A program made the translations under genes and the position numbers. The notes beneath the pieces were generated by a model that searched no databases, was not told the origin of the DNA, and was given only the letters and a program-made list of their open reading frames with translations. 64,000 bases of DNA from Chenopodium formosanum (lineage: Eukaryota > Streptophyta > Magnoliopsida > Caryophyllales > Amaranthaceae), in contig CM044880.1 of assembly GCA_024500155.1 (NCBI GenBank), positions 15,628,379-15,692,378 on the forward strand, in the 5' to 3' direction. Below are positions 11,965 to 22,424 of the stretch, piece by piece. The stretch's first letter is position 1. Each line of letters starts with the position of its first letter.

Positions 11965-12261
11965 TCATTTGTTTCGGCTGAGATCTTTCCCTAAAGATTG
12001 TCTTTTGAGGCGGCGCCTAACAGTGCTAAGGGTAGGTTGTTCTTCCTCAATACTACTACTGCACATTTAATATTTTAACCTAAAAACTTAAAAAAATAAA
12101 AAGGAAAAGAAGTACAAAACATGCAAATTGAAAATCTAATTTCGTAAATACCTTAAACTATTCGCCCACAGTGCAGAACTTCGACAACCTGATTGCGCTT
12201 TAGAAATTAGTGCTCGTAAGATGGGTAATGCTTTCAAAGAGCGTTGATTAATACGCAGATG
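11965..12261 (-). pseudogene. Possible two-exon antisense gene fragment
   Basis: On the minus strand an exon at 12261-12152 is bounded by TTCTAG on its left and AAG/GTATTTACG on its right. A second exon at 12058-11965 follows TGTGCAG. Joined in phase they give about 67 codons, ending in a basic stretch (RRRLKRQSLGKDLSRNK) before TGA. The matching phase and good splice sites are the only support; no family is recognised. It is antisense to the surrounding element, so it may be the remnant of a Tat antisense ORF or a captured host exon pair. Confidence 0.35.
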
Positions 12262-12541
12262 CTAGAACTTCTTTCAAAAATTTTCTAAGAAATCAGTTTT
12301 TCTTAAGAATAGAAATAAAAACAAAAAAGTTGAATGAAAATAGGTTTGTAAGGGGTGAAGTTTGATGTGACAATAGTGTCAGAAATCTAACAGCTGGGGT
12401 AATTTGGCAATTTCAAAATTGGAGCGTTATATTGATGACACATGTCCAGATAGGCCATAAGTTTCCCGCTCATTAAAATTAGGTGATTGCAAAATGAACG
12501 ATTCGCTTTCCAATTAAAGGTCTTGTCTTCTATTAGCACAC

Positions 12542-13750
12542 AAGGTCACTTGGGGGGGGGAACGAAGTTTTTCGCTCCCAACTCTTTAATTAATTTGACC
12601 TTGTCTGCTATCGACATACAAGGTCACTTGGGGGGAAAAACGGAGTTTTTCGCTCCTAACTCTTTATTTAAGTGGACCTTGTATACTATTGGCACACAAG
12701 GTCACTTAGGGGGGGGGGGAACAGAGTTTTTTGCTCCCAACTCTTTATTTAAGTAGACCTTGTCTGCTATCGGCACAAAAGGTCACTTGGGGGGAAAACG
12801 GAGTTTTTCGCTCCCAACTCTTTATTTAAGTAGATCTTGAATGCTATCGGAACACAAGGTTACTTAGGGGGGAAAACAAAGTTTTTCGCTCCAAACTCTT
12901 TATTTAAGTAGACCTTGTCTGCTATCGGCTCACAAGGTCACTTGGGGGGGGAAACAGAGTTTTTCGTTCCCAACTCTTTAATTAAGTAGACCTTGTTTTC
13001 TATCGGCACACAAGGTCACTTTGGGGGGAAAACGAAGTTTTTCGCTCCCAACTCTTTATTTAAGTAGACCTTGAATGCTATCGACACACAAGGTCACTTG
13101 GGGAGAAAAAACGGAGTTTTTCGCTCCCAACTCTTTAATTAAGAAGACCTTCAATGCTATCGGCACACAAGGTCACTTGGGGGAAAAAGGAGTTTTTCGC
13201 TCCCAACTATTTATTTAAGTAGACCTTATGTGCTATCGGCACACAAGGTCACTTGGGGTAAAAACGGAGTTTTTCGCTCCCAACTCTTTATTTAAGTAGA
13301 CTTTGTCTGCTATCAGCACATAAGGTCACTTGGTGGGAAAAACGGAGTTTTTCGCTCCCAACTCTTTAATTAAGTGGACCTTGTCTTCTATCGGCACACA
13401 GGGTTACTTGGGTGGAAAAATGGAGTTTTTCACTCCCAACTCTTTATTTAAGTAGGCCTTGAATGCTATCGGTACACAAGGTCACTTGGGGGGAAAAACG
13501 GAGTTTTTCGCTCCAAACTCTTTATTTAAGTAGACCTTGTTTGCTATCGGCACACAAGGTCACTTGGGGAGAAAACAGAGTTTTTCGTTCCCCCCTCTTC
13601 ATTTAAGTAGACCTTGTCTTCTATCGGCACACAAGGTCACTTGGGGGGGTGGGAAACGGAGTTTTTCGCTCCCAACTCTTTATTTAAGTAGATTTTGTCT
13701 GCTACCGGCACACAAGGTTAATTGGGAGTTTTTCGTTCCTAACCATTTTA
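12542..13750 (+). repeat. 77-bp tandem array, 16 copies
   Basis: Copies begin (AAGGTCACTTGG) near 12542, 12620, 12699, 12779, 12856, 12934, 13012, 13090, 13169, 13245, 13322, 13400, 13478, 13556, 13633 and 13714, a period of 76-80. Each has a CACTTGGGGGG core, an AACGGAGTTTTTCGCTCC stretch and ATTTAAGTAGACCTTG. G-run length varies from copy to copy. The last copy is truncated. Confidence 0.95.
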
Positions 13751-13953
13751 CTTCGGCACCAATATCTACAGGTCAAAAACACACAACAAAAATATTTATA
13801 ATAAATAAATAATAAGCTTTCACAAGAAGTCATCTTCAATATAACAGTTCACAAAAATAGGAAAAAGTGCTCAACAAAGTGCAAGAAATGCACATCCCAT
13901 TCACAAAGTTTCACACTAAAGTGAGAACGTCACATTCATAAATTTAACGTCCT

Positions 13954-13969
13954 CACTTGGGGGGCTAGT
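13954..13969 (+). other. Polypurine tract of the Retand-like element
   Basis: CACTTGGGGGGCTAGT lies directly before the LTR start TGTATGG. Its first 11 bases are identical to the core of the 77-bp repeat. Confidence 0.75.
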
Positions 13970-14425
13970 TGTATGGGGAGATATGGAAAACAGACCGACA
14001 GCGCATAAAAAGCCGATATCTTATCCGGGTACGGATCCTCAGCAACTACCGAACATATCAGCATTCATGCACAAGGCAGATATGTCGGCTTATTCGTGAT
14101 CGGCACGTGGCAACATTGCTTTGACACATGGCACAAGGTACTTTAATTTGCATTCCATGCAGCCACCTGTCATCTGGATGGGTTATAAATAGTCAAGCTT
14201 AATCCCATAATAAAGGTAGCATTTATTACTCTCTCTCTCTCTCTCTCTCTACATAACTTCTTATCTCTTTCTTAAACACTTTATAACTTTATCATCGAAG
14301 TAGTTTTCCCCGGATCACCTCGAGGTAAGCTAATCTCTGCTCTCTGTGTAGGTTCTCATCTGGATGATGGGAGCTTCACGGATCTCGGACTCGGGATTTT
14401 GGGTTATCGGATCCTAACCAAAACA
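13970..14425 (+). mobile_element. 3' LTR of the Retand-like element
   Basis: A 456-bp LTR starting TGTATGGGGAG and ending CCAAAACA. It contains a G-box CACGTG (14104-14109), TATAAATA (14184-14191) and a CT microsatellite (about 14230-14251) just after the expected transcription start. The 3' boundary is set by the TG...CA rule only; the TSD cannot be tested because the left end is missing. Confidence 0.65.
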
Positions 14426-14696
14426 ATTGTTACTCATTTATCACTTGGATAAGGTTGTGTAAATTATTCCTGTAAGAGAAATAAGCTAGAAATTCTAGAT
14501 AAGTTCACAAAAAAAAAAAAAGAACTCCCAGCTAAGTTAACCTATATAACACACCATACTGGACGGGTTACACCACGAATACATGACAACCCAACTCGTG
14601 GTGGCTGGTTATAAATTTAATTTATTATCAAACTCTATGTAAATCCTTCCTAATTAAGGGTCTGTTCTGATTTACTTAACTAAGCTGAACTGAACT
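14426..14696. other. Unassigned 271-base segment
   Basis: Flanking DNA of the Retand-like LTR and the target of the A-type LTR at 14697. It has a 14-base A run. GGGTCTGTTCTG at 14659 followed by AACTAAGCTGAACTGAACT looks like a DNA-transposon terminus, but no partner end is visible. Confidence 0.4.
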
Positions 14697-14913
14697 TGTA
14701 GACACCCATTTGTGTCTCCCCAAAACAAAACCCAGTGATGAGTACCTTTCACGTCGAATCATAATCGAATGAGGTGAAAGTGTGGAAAGTCTATTGCGGC
14801 TAGTTTTTATTTCTTTTCTCTCTATTTTTGAAAACCTATTTTAAGAAAACAACCAATCCAGTTTGGTTTGGTCCATGATATGGGTCCAATAATGGTGTAG
14901 TTGGATGGGGTTC
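14697..14913 (+). mobile_element. A-type LTR, 5' fragment
   Basis: First 217 bases of an A-type LTR (TGTAGACACCCATTTGTGTC...), interrupted at GGGGTTC by reverse-strand Tat copy 1. The rest should lie beyond the right window edge, on the far side of the nest. Confidence 0.85.
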
Positions 14914-16860
14914 TGTAGGGAATAATTTCAAGCATTAACCCTTAGCTTGAACCCCACTGTGATCATACACTAAAGTACGGTGGCGTCCAAAAGGGAAGAA
15001 GATAGAGCAAAAGAGTCGCCAACAAGTTTTAGGAACTTGTAAACCGTTCATAGGGTGAAAGTTACACCCCTTAACGATCCAAGAGATCGTCAACTCCATA
15101 AGGTCTTGAACCAAATAAGGGTTCGGGGATGAAGGTACAAATCCAACCTAAAAGAGATTGAACCTGCCCTAATAACAGGCCTCTACTTTATTCTGATCGT
15201 ATTCATGCGCGCTTTCTGACTAACATACAATACATAGGATTAGCCCTAAACCTATTTATCTATATTGGTTGAATTTAATGCACAAATAAATCTATTATTG
15301 GCGATCACTTGAAATTATAATCATATTAACCCTAAAAAGATTATTAATTATCTTATTAAGCGTGATTACAAGTACCAAATTCCCTTTAAACATGCAATAA
15401 AAAGGTGTGATCAAGCAATAACAATAAATATTGTATCAAGCAACATAATAATAATGAAAACAACAATCATAATTATAATAATCTTAATTAAAAATAATCA
15501 TCATAATAATTATATTAATAATAATAATAATCATGTTAAAGCATAGCAAGATCCTAGGCATGATACTAACAAGATTAATAACAAACCCTAGCATGTCACT
15601 AAGCATTAAAAAATCAAAGCTTTAACCCTAAAATGATACTAACAATCATAAACATTAGGAAGAACATAGGAAGCATCATACTTTTAATCATATTTGATAT
15701 TAAAGTTACCCTAGACATGATACTAGGAATCAAAATAACAATCTAAACATGATTTCTACATCATAACATCAATAAAAACCATTAAAATACTTACTTTGAT
15801 GCCTCATACCTCTTTCTAATAACAAAATACACACGTTAGTAACTTCAAGAAAAATAATAATCAACAATTAAATTAAATAATGGAAAAAGAGAGATTTGGG
15901 ACCAAACCCTCAGAAATTAAACCTTTCACGTCTAGGGAAAAGGCAACTTCAAATATGGCTAGGTGTTTCTAAATCTAATGAATGTGGAATTTTGTATGTA
16001 AAAAGCTAGTTTAGAAAAAAAAAAGAGAGAGAGGTTGAATGATTAGAGAATGAGAGAGAATTGATGAATGAATGAAAACTGGTTGTAGGGTGAATGTTGG
16101 TTAAAAATGGTTAATGAAAACGGAGTTTTTAGCACGTTATTTATAGAGAAAATCAGCAAAAAAGATAAAATTATCAAAATAGAGTCTGGCGCACAAAAGA
16201 ACAAACCAGCGCCAACGCTGGCTGTTGGCGCCAGGCGCCCACACTTGCGCCAGGCGCCAGGCGCTACAGCTGGCGTTTGGCGCTGTTTCAGAAAATCACG
16301 CGTTTTCTTAAAATCAGATAAAAATTGTCGTACAGGAGGATAAAATCGTATTTCCCTCAAAAATTCTCTTTGATTTTAATTAAAACTCTGAAAAGTCAAC
16401 AAAAGTCAATTTATCAATGCTAATTGAAATAGGAATGAAAAGAACCTTCTAGAAGTATCTAGAAGACTAAAACCATTCCTTATTGCATTAGGAATGATAA
16501 ATCTATATTAGGCCCTCCCCTAGGTCATTGGGCCGCATATAAGGCTCAAAACGGGTCTAGTTTAGTAAATTGGCCATAACTTCCTCAATATTCATCGGAA
16601 TTGGGCATATAATATATCGTTGGAAAGCTCTTGTCAAGCCCTATACAACTACACTACTATTGGACCCATATCATGGACCAACCAAACTGGATTGTCTGCT
16701 TTCTTAAAATAAGTTTTCAAAAATAGAGAGAAGTGAAAAGAAATTAAAACTATCCGCAACACTAGACTTTCCACACTTTCACTTCATTCGATTATGATTC
16801 GACGCGAAAGGTACCTATCACTGGGTTTGGTTTTTGAAGAGACACAAATGGCTGTCTAGA
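14914..16860 (-). mobile_element. 3' LTR of Tat copy 1 (A type)
   Basis: The left end TGTAGGGAATAA and right end GGCTGTCTAGA correspond to the reverse of the A-type ends. The minus-strand promoter is a GGCGCC array (16191-16286) with TATA at 16138-16145. The double hairpin near the LTR 3' end is present around 15023-15090. Confidence 0.85.
16138..16286 (-). promoter_or_regulatory. LTR core promoter of Tat copy 1
   Basis: On the minus strand GGCGCC-type words (16286-16191) are followed by TATAAATA (16145-16138). The layout is the same as at 4550-4707. Confidence 0.75.
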
Positions 16861-17078
16861 AAAGCCCCCACTTTAACTGAGTTTGGAGAAACGCAAGTTT
16901 CGAAAACAAAGTCAAAGTATCGATAGGGACGGAGAATGATTCAGAACGTTTTGCGATCCTAAATCACTCTTGTAACGTCGATACCTGCAAACTAGCGTTA
17001 GTTAAACAGATAAAAGAGTTAAGAAACGCGTATCTTGCACCGTCAAGGACACGTCTCTGAAAGTAACTGATTTGCTGC
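16861..17078 (-). other. PPT and 3' internal end of Tat copy 1
   Basis: Read on the minus strand it ends AAAGTGGGGGCTTT next to the LTR, the PPT shared with 43371-43384, 29725-29737 and 47584-47597. The rest is noncoding text also seen at 29520-29737 and 47598-47800. Confidence 0.8.
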
Positions 17079-19031
17079 TGTAGACACCCATTTGTGTCTC
17101 CCCAAAACCAAACCCAGTGATGAGTACCTTTCCCGTCGAATCATAATCGAATGAAACGAAAGTGTGGAAAGGTCTAGTGTTGCAGAAAGTTTTAATTTCT
17201 TTTCTCTTCTCTCTGTTTTTGAAAACTTATTTTAAGAAAACAGTCAATCAAGTTTGGTTGGTCCATGATATGGGTCCAATAGTAGTGTAGTTGGATGGGG
17301 CTTGCAAAGACCATTCCAACGACATATTATAAGCCCAATTCCGATGAATATTGAGGAAGTTATGGCCAATTTACTAAACTGGGCCCGGTTTGAGCTTTAT
17401 GTACGGCCCAATGATCTAGGGGAGGACCTAATATGATTTATCATTCCTAATGCAATTAGGAATGGTTTTAGTCTTCTAGATTCTTCTAGAAGGTTCCTTC
17501 CTAATTCAATTAGCATTGATAAATTGACTTTTGTTGACTTTTCAGAGTTTTAATCAAAATCAAATAGCATTTTTGAGGAAATTATATTATTTTATCCTCT
17601 AGTACGGTAAACTTATCGGATTTTCGAAAACGCGTTGGAATCAGGCTTGGCGCCTAACCCAGGCCTTGGCGCTTGGAACCAAACCTGGCGCCTGGCGCTA
17701 GCCATTAGCGCCAGGCGCTAGTGCTGGTGCCTGGCGCCAGCTAGCCAGGGTTGGCGCCAGCCCTGTTTTCTGAGCGTTAGACTCTGTTTTGTTTAATTTT
17801 TCTTTTTGGCTGATTTTCTATATAAATATCGTATTAAAAACTTCGTTTTCATTCTCCATTCATCATCAATTCTCATCTACATTCATTCATTCATCACCCA
17901 TTCTCACTAATCATCAAATTCTCATCATTCACAAGTTTTAATTAGCATTCTTCATTCATCGTTTTTCTTACTTTGCTTTTTTCATACAAAATTCCGCATT
18001 CGCAAGATCTAGAAACACCTAGCCATATTCGAAGTTGCCTTCGCCCTAGACGTGAAAGGTTTTAATTTCTGAGGGTTTGGTCCCAAATCTCTATTTCAAT
18101 TATTTAATTAAATTGTTTGTTTATTATTTTCCTTGAAGTTACTAACGTGTGTATTTTGTTATTAGAAAGAGGTATGAGACATCAAAGTAAGTACTTTAAT
18201 GGTTTTATTGATTTATGATGTAGATATCATGTTTATATTGTCATTATGATATTCCAAGTATCATGTCTAGGGTAGTTTTAATATTAAATATGATTGTTAT
18301 GATGCTTCCTATGTTCTTCCTAATATTTATGATTGTTAGTATCATGTTAGGGTTAAAGATTTGGTTTTTATGGCTTAGTGACATGCTAGGGTTTGTTATT
18401 AATCTTGTTAGTATCATGCCTAGGATCTTGCTATTATTATGCTTTAATATTAACATGAACATGATCATGATTATTATTATTTTGATTATTTATTATTGTT
18501 GCTTGATATATTATTTATTGTTATTGCTTGATCACGCCTTTTGATGCATGTTTAAAGGGAATTTGTACTTGTAATCACGCTTAATAAGATAATTAATAAT
18601 CTTGTTAGGGTTAATGTGATTATAATTCAAGTGTCGCCAATAATAGATTTATTTGTGCATTAATATTCAACCAACATAGATAAACAGGTTTAGGGTTAAT
18701 CCTATTGATTGCATGTTAATTAGAAAGCGCACATGAATATGATCAGAATAAAGTAGAGGCCTATTATTAGGGCAGGTTCAATCTCTTTTAGGTTGAATTT
18801 GTACCGTCATCCCCGAACCCTTATTTGGTTCTAGACCTTATGGAGTTGACGATCTCTTGGATCGTTAAGGGGTGTAACCTTAATCCTCGTGAACGGTTTA
18901 CAAGTTCCTAAAAAAACTTGTTGGCGACTCTTTTGCTCTATCTTCTTCCCTTTTGGACGCCACCGTACTTAAGTGTATGATCACAATGGGGTTCAAGCTA
19001 GTGGGATTAAAGTTTGAAAATATTCCCTACA
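17079..19031 (+). mobile_element. Solo LTR, A type
   Basis: TGTAGACACCC to ATTCCCTACA, 1953 bp. Flanks are GCTGC (17074-17078) and GCTAC (19032-19036), a 5-bp TSD with one change. The host text continues across it from ...TGATTTGCTG to TTTTGATGACCTCC, as in the uninterrupted copy at 47790-47815. Confidence 0.88.
17647..17828 (+). promoter_or_regulatory. A-type LTR core promoter in the solo LTR
   Basis: About eleven GGCGCC, AGGCGCTA or TTGGCGC words in 17647-17760, then TATAAATA at 17821-17828. The clearest GGCGCC array in the window. Confidence 0.8.
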
Positions 19032-19746
19032 GCTACTGTATTCTGTTGTTTTGATGACCTCCTGCCAAGAGAATGTCATCCCGCTTGAAAACTGCTACGC
19101 TTGTAACTGCTTCCAATATAGAAGACTACTTCGCTTGAAACGATCCTCTCCCGCTTTGATAATATTCCACGTCCAAGGGAACACTATCGAAGATTGTTTC
19201 GCTTGAAACAATCCTCATTCGCATTGATAATATTCCACGTCCAAGGGAATACTATCGAAGATTGTTTCACTTGAAACAATCCTCATCCGCATTGTGACCA
19301 TCTTCCGCGTCTAAGGGAACATGGTCGAAGACAACTTCGCTTGAAATTACCTTCAGTTGTTTGTGACAACTCTCCGCAAGCTAGGGAATGCCGTCGAAGA
19401 TCTCTGCTTGTCGATCTTTAAAAGCTCGCTTGAACTTTGCTTCCGCTATGCCTGTACGTCGGCGCTTTTGTTGCTTCTGAACCTGTACGTCGGTGCCTTT
19501 TGCAAATGAACCAGTATGTCGGTGCCTTTTGTTAATGAGCCACTATGTCGGTGTCTTTTGTTAATGAGTCAATGCTTAGGCGCTTTAAGCTAAGTGAGAC
19601 GATCTTTCATCAGATCGATCACTTTTTACGATCAAGCCGATTACTAAAAATCGTGTCAAATTGCTTAGAGGGGCTAATTGGCGTACCAAGTAACCCAAAA
19701 TATGTTGCAAGGAGGTAGAACAACCTCACTGAGAAGCTGAGTGTTC
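19032..19746 (-). other. 3' noncoding region of Tat copy 1 with 68-bp hairpin repeats
   Basis: It contains reverse-complement copies of the 68-bp repeat seen at 29217-29420. Hairpins at 19192-19213 and 19260-19281 have 9-bp arms GATTGTTTC/GAAACAATC and 4-base loops, 68 bases apart. Further on are short TGTACGTCGG/TGTATGTCGGTGC repeats (19450-19560). No ORF. Confidence 0.75.
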
Positions 19747-19880
19747 TGGCGCCGCTGAAAAACCATTAGCGCCACATAATTGCCTTTAACGCCAGGCGCT
19801 AGGATTGGCGCCAGGCGCCAAGCCTGATTTTTGACGCCAAAGCCTAGCGCTTGGCGCCAGCACGGGGTTTTCCTTAAATA
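19747..19880 (+). promoter_or_regulatory. Promoter of the antisense PMD gene, copy 1
   Basis: A GGCGCC word array (19747-19860) precedes CTTAAATA (19873-19880), which sits where a TATA box is expected. A leader then runs to a good splice donor, ATGTAAGT at about 20030. The direction is opposite to the host element, so the gene should not depend on the LTR promoter. Confidence 0.6.
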
Positions 19881-19904
19881 CCCCTTTCTTCTTCATTTTC
19901 CTGT

Positions 19905-20741
19905 TTGCTCGTCGCGTAAGTTGCTCGAAAAACCGGAAAACTTCATTTGCTTCGTTCTTGCTCGTTTCTCAACTGAATTTACTCAAATTTGTTGCAAATC
20001 AAATCTCTTTTCATCTACTTTACCGATCTATGTAAGTTTTCTTCAAACTCACACGGGTTTTTATGAATTTTGCATATGTTTATTCACGAATTTCTTGAAA
20101 ATTCGAAACTCATAATGCTTAATTCACTTTGTTTATCAAATTTTATGCCATGAAATTGCTTGATTATGTTTATATATTGCTTTGGGAGTAATTTGAGACT
20201 TGTTTGACTAAATTTGGTAAAGAAATGAGCAATTTGCCATTGTTGGATCTCTTGAGGTCGTGAATGCAATGTGACTTATTCTTGATGTTTTTGCTAGCAA
20301 TTCTTGTCCTATTTGTCACAATAATTACTATAGTATTGCAAGAAATTGTTTGATTGCTTGAAAAATGACGTATATGCTCAATTTGAATTTGTGCTCTGTT
20401 TTAGTACTACGTACTCTTTTTTTTCGAACATAGTATCATGCGGCTAGGCGAACCTTAGATACTATAGAACCTTAATTTATGATAATTCTGCACAATATAG
20501 CATGGCTAGACAGCGAGGCTCTGGTTCACGATCCCGAGACACTCGACGAGAGCATGAGCCCGTGGAGGACGACGCCACGCCGTCCACTTCGCTTGTTCTT
20601 TGCCCCCGTCAACCACATTTTTGAGAGGGTGAGACGAGGCATCACTGTTGGGAGGACGCGCTGTCACGGTTTCGGCTGTGATGGCTTGGGCGATTTGTAC
20701 AAGATGTATATCGCCATGGACGTTGAGACGAGACTCCTATG
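19905..20741 (+). pseudogene. Antisense PMD gene, copy 1, 5' part
   Basis: A leader intron is likely at 20032-20433 (GTAAGT to ACATAG). The first ATG at 20503 opens MARQRGSGSRSRDTRREHE, a basic disordered start that stops at 20623 (TGA). The expected continuation is in another frame (LYKMYIAMDVETRLL, 20697-20741), so a frameshift is present. The gene is cut at 20741 by the gag-only A element and resumes at 31968 after the CTATG duplication. PMD proteins occur as host nuclear proteins (MAIN/MAIL) and inside plant transposons; here the setting is clearly a transposon. Confidence 0.65.
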
Positions 20742-21672
20742 TGTAGACACCCATTTGTGTCTCCCCAAAACCAAACCCAGTGATGAATACCTTTCACGTC
20801 GAACCATAATCGAATGAGGTGAAAGTGTGAAAAGTCTAGTGTTGCGGTTAGTTTTTGTTAAAACTCTTTCTTTCTGTTTTCGAAAACCCACTCTATTTTA
20901 TGAAAACGTCCATTCCAGTTTAGTTTGGTCCATTATAAGGGTCCAATAAAGGTGTAGTTGGATGGGGTTTGAAAAGACCTTTCCAACGATATATTATAAG
21001 CCCAATTCCGATGGATAATGAGGAAGTTATGGCCAAAATACTAAACTGGGCCCAAACCGGATTTTACCTACGACCCAATGATCACGAGGAGGGTCCAAAG
21101 GTTTAATCCTATTCCTAAACTAATTAGGATTGATTAGAATCTTCTATAAGTTTCTAAAATATCTTAATTATCCTTTTTTGAAAAGATAAGATTTAGGAAT
21201 TTGATTTAAATATAAACTTTCCTTTTTTATAAAACTTTCCTTTTTTTAAAGTCCTAATTCTATTCGGATTTAAACATGTTCAAAGACAGTTAGATATTAT
21301 TTTCGTGCCTCATATTTTTTATCCAAATTTTATTTGGTTGGATAGATCTTGAAATTATCTTTCCAATGATATATTATAATAATAATTCCGAGCTATAACG
21401 GAAAAGATATGAATAAGATATCAAACTCTATCCAAAACTGATACCGTCTCATTATTTCGTTCATATCTTTTATTCTACAACATATTTTAATCTGATTCCA
21501 ATTGGGTTAGAAATTAGACTTCAAGATCTTTCCAACGAAATCTTATTCATCTTATTCCGATTCCTGGATCAAAAGATATGATAAAAACAAAATCCGCAAA
21601 AACTGTTGTCTACGAGTGTTATTTCGATTCGAATTTGGATTCTTTTCTTAATTCTTCGACCCTCTTTTTTCC

Positions 21673-21680
21673 TATAAATA
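21673..21680 (+). promoter_or_regulatory. TATA box of the gag-only A element
   Basis: TATAAATA in the context CCTATAAATAGAGG, a strong plant core promoter. The 3' LTR copy is at 30669-30676. Confidence 0.75.
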
Positions 21681-22327
21681 GAGGTCATATCTCCCCTTTT
21701 TCAATAACCAACTCTCATCAAGATTTTTTTGATTATTCTCTCTATCTTTCCTTTTCAAAACCTTGTTTTTAAATACAAAATTCCGCATTCGCAAGATCTA
21801 GAAACACCTAGCCATATTCGAAGTTGCCTTCGTCCTATACGTGAAAGGTTTTAATTTCTGAGGGTTTGGTCCCAAATCTCTATTTAAATTATTTAATTTA
21901 ATTGTTTTGATTATTATTTTCCTTGAAGTTACTAACGTGTGTATTTTGTTATTAGAAAGAGGTATGAGGCATCCAAGTAAGTACTTTATTGATTTATTGA
22001 TTTTATGATGTAGATATCATTTTTATATTATTATAATATTCCTAGTATCATGTCTAGGATATTTTTTAATATTAAATATGATTGCTATGATACCTTTTAT
22101 TCTCTTCTTAATATTTATGATTGTTAGTATCATGTTAGGGTTAAAGATTTGATTTTTATTGCTTAGTGACATGCTAGGGTTTGTTATTATTCTTGTTAGT
22201 ATCATGCCTAGGATCTTGCTATTTTTATTATGCTTTAATATTAACATGAACATGATTATGATTATAATTGTTATAATTTATGATGATTATTATTTATGAT
22301 TATTTTGATGATAATTTTATGATGATA

Positions 22328-22333
22328 TTATTA

Positions 22334-22423
<90 letters not shown>
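22328..22423 (+). repeat. ATT microsatellite in the 5' LTR
   Basis: About 30 ATT units. The 3' LTR copy (31322-31426) has slightly more units and is the main length difference between the two LTRs. Confidence 0.95.

Positions 22424-22424
<1 letters not shown>

Larger units (their letters stand above)
11875..13969 (+). mobile_element. Retand-like Tat element, 3' internal part
   Basis: Between the Athila LTR and a short LTR at 13970 lies AT-rich sequence, a possible antisense gene remnant (11965-12261), a long tandem array and a PPT. A 3' tandem array plus an antisense ORF is the layout known for Retand-type Tat elements; the family call is inference because no pol is present. Confidence 0.55.

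Noticed and set aside
12542..13750. CRISPR array
   Set aside because: The 77-bp units are contiguous, with no unique spacers, in plant retroelement DNA.
14659..14696. DNA-transposon terminal inverted repeat
   Set aside because: Only one possible end is visible and no second end or duplication could be found, so no element was called.
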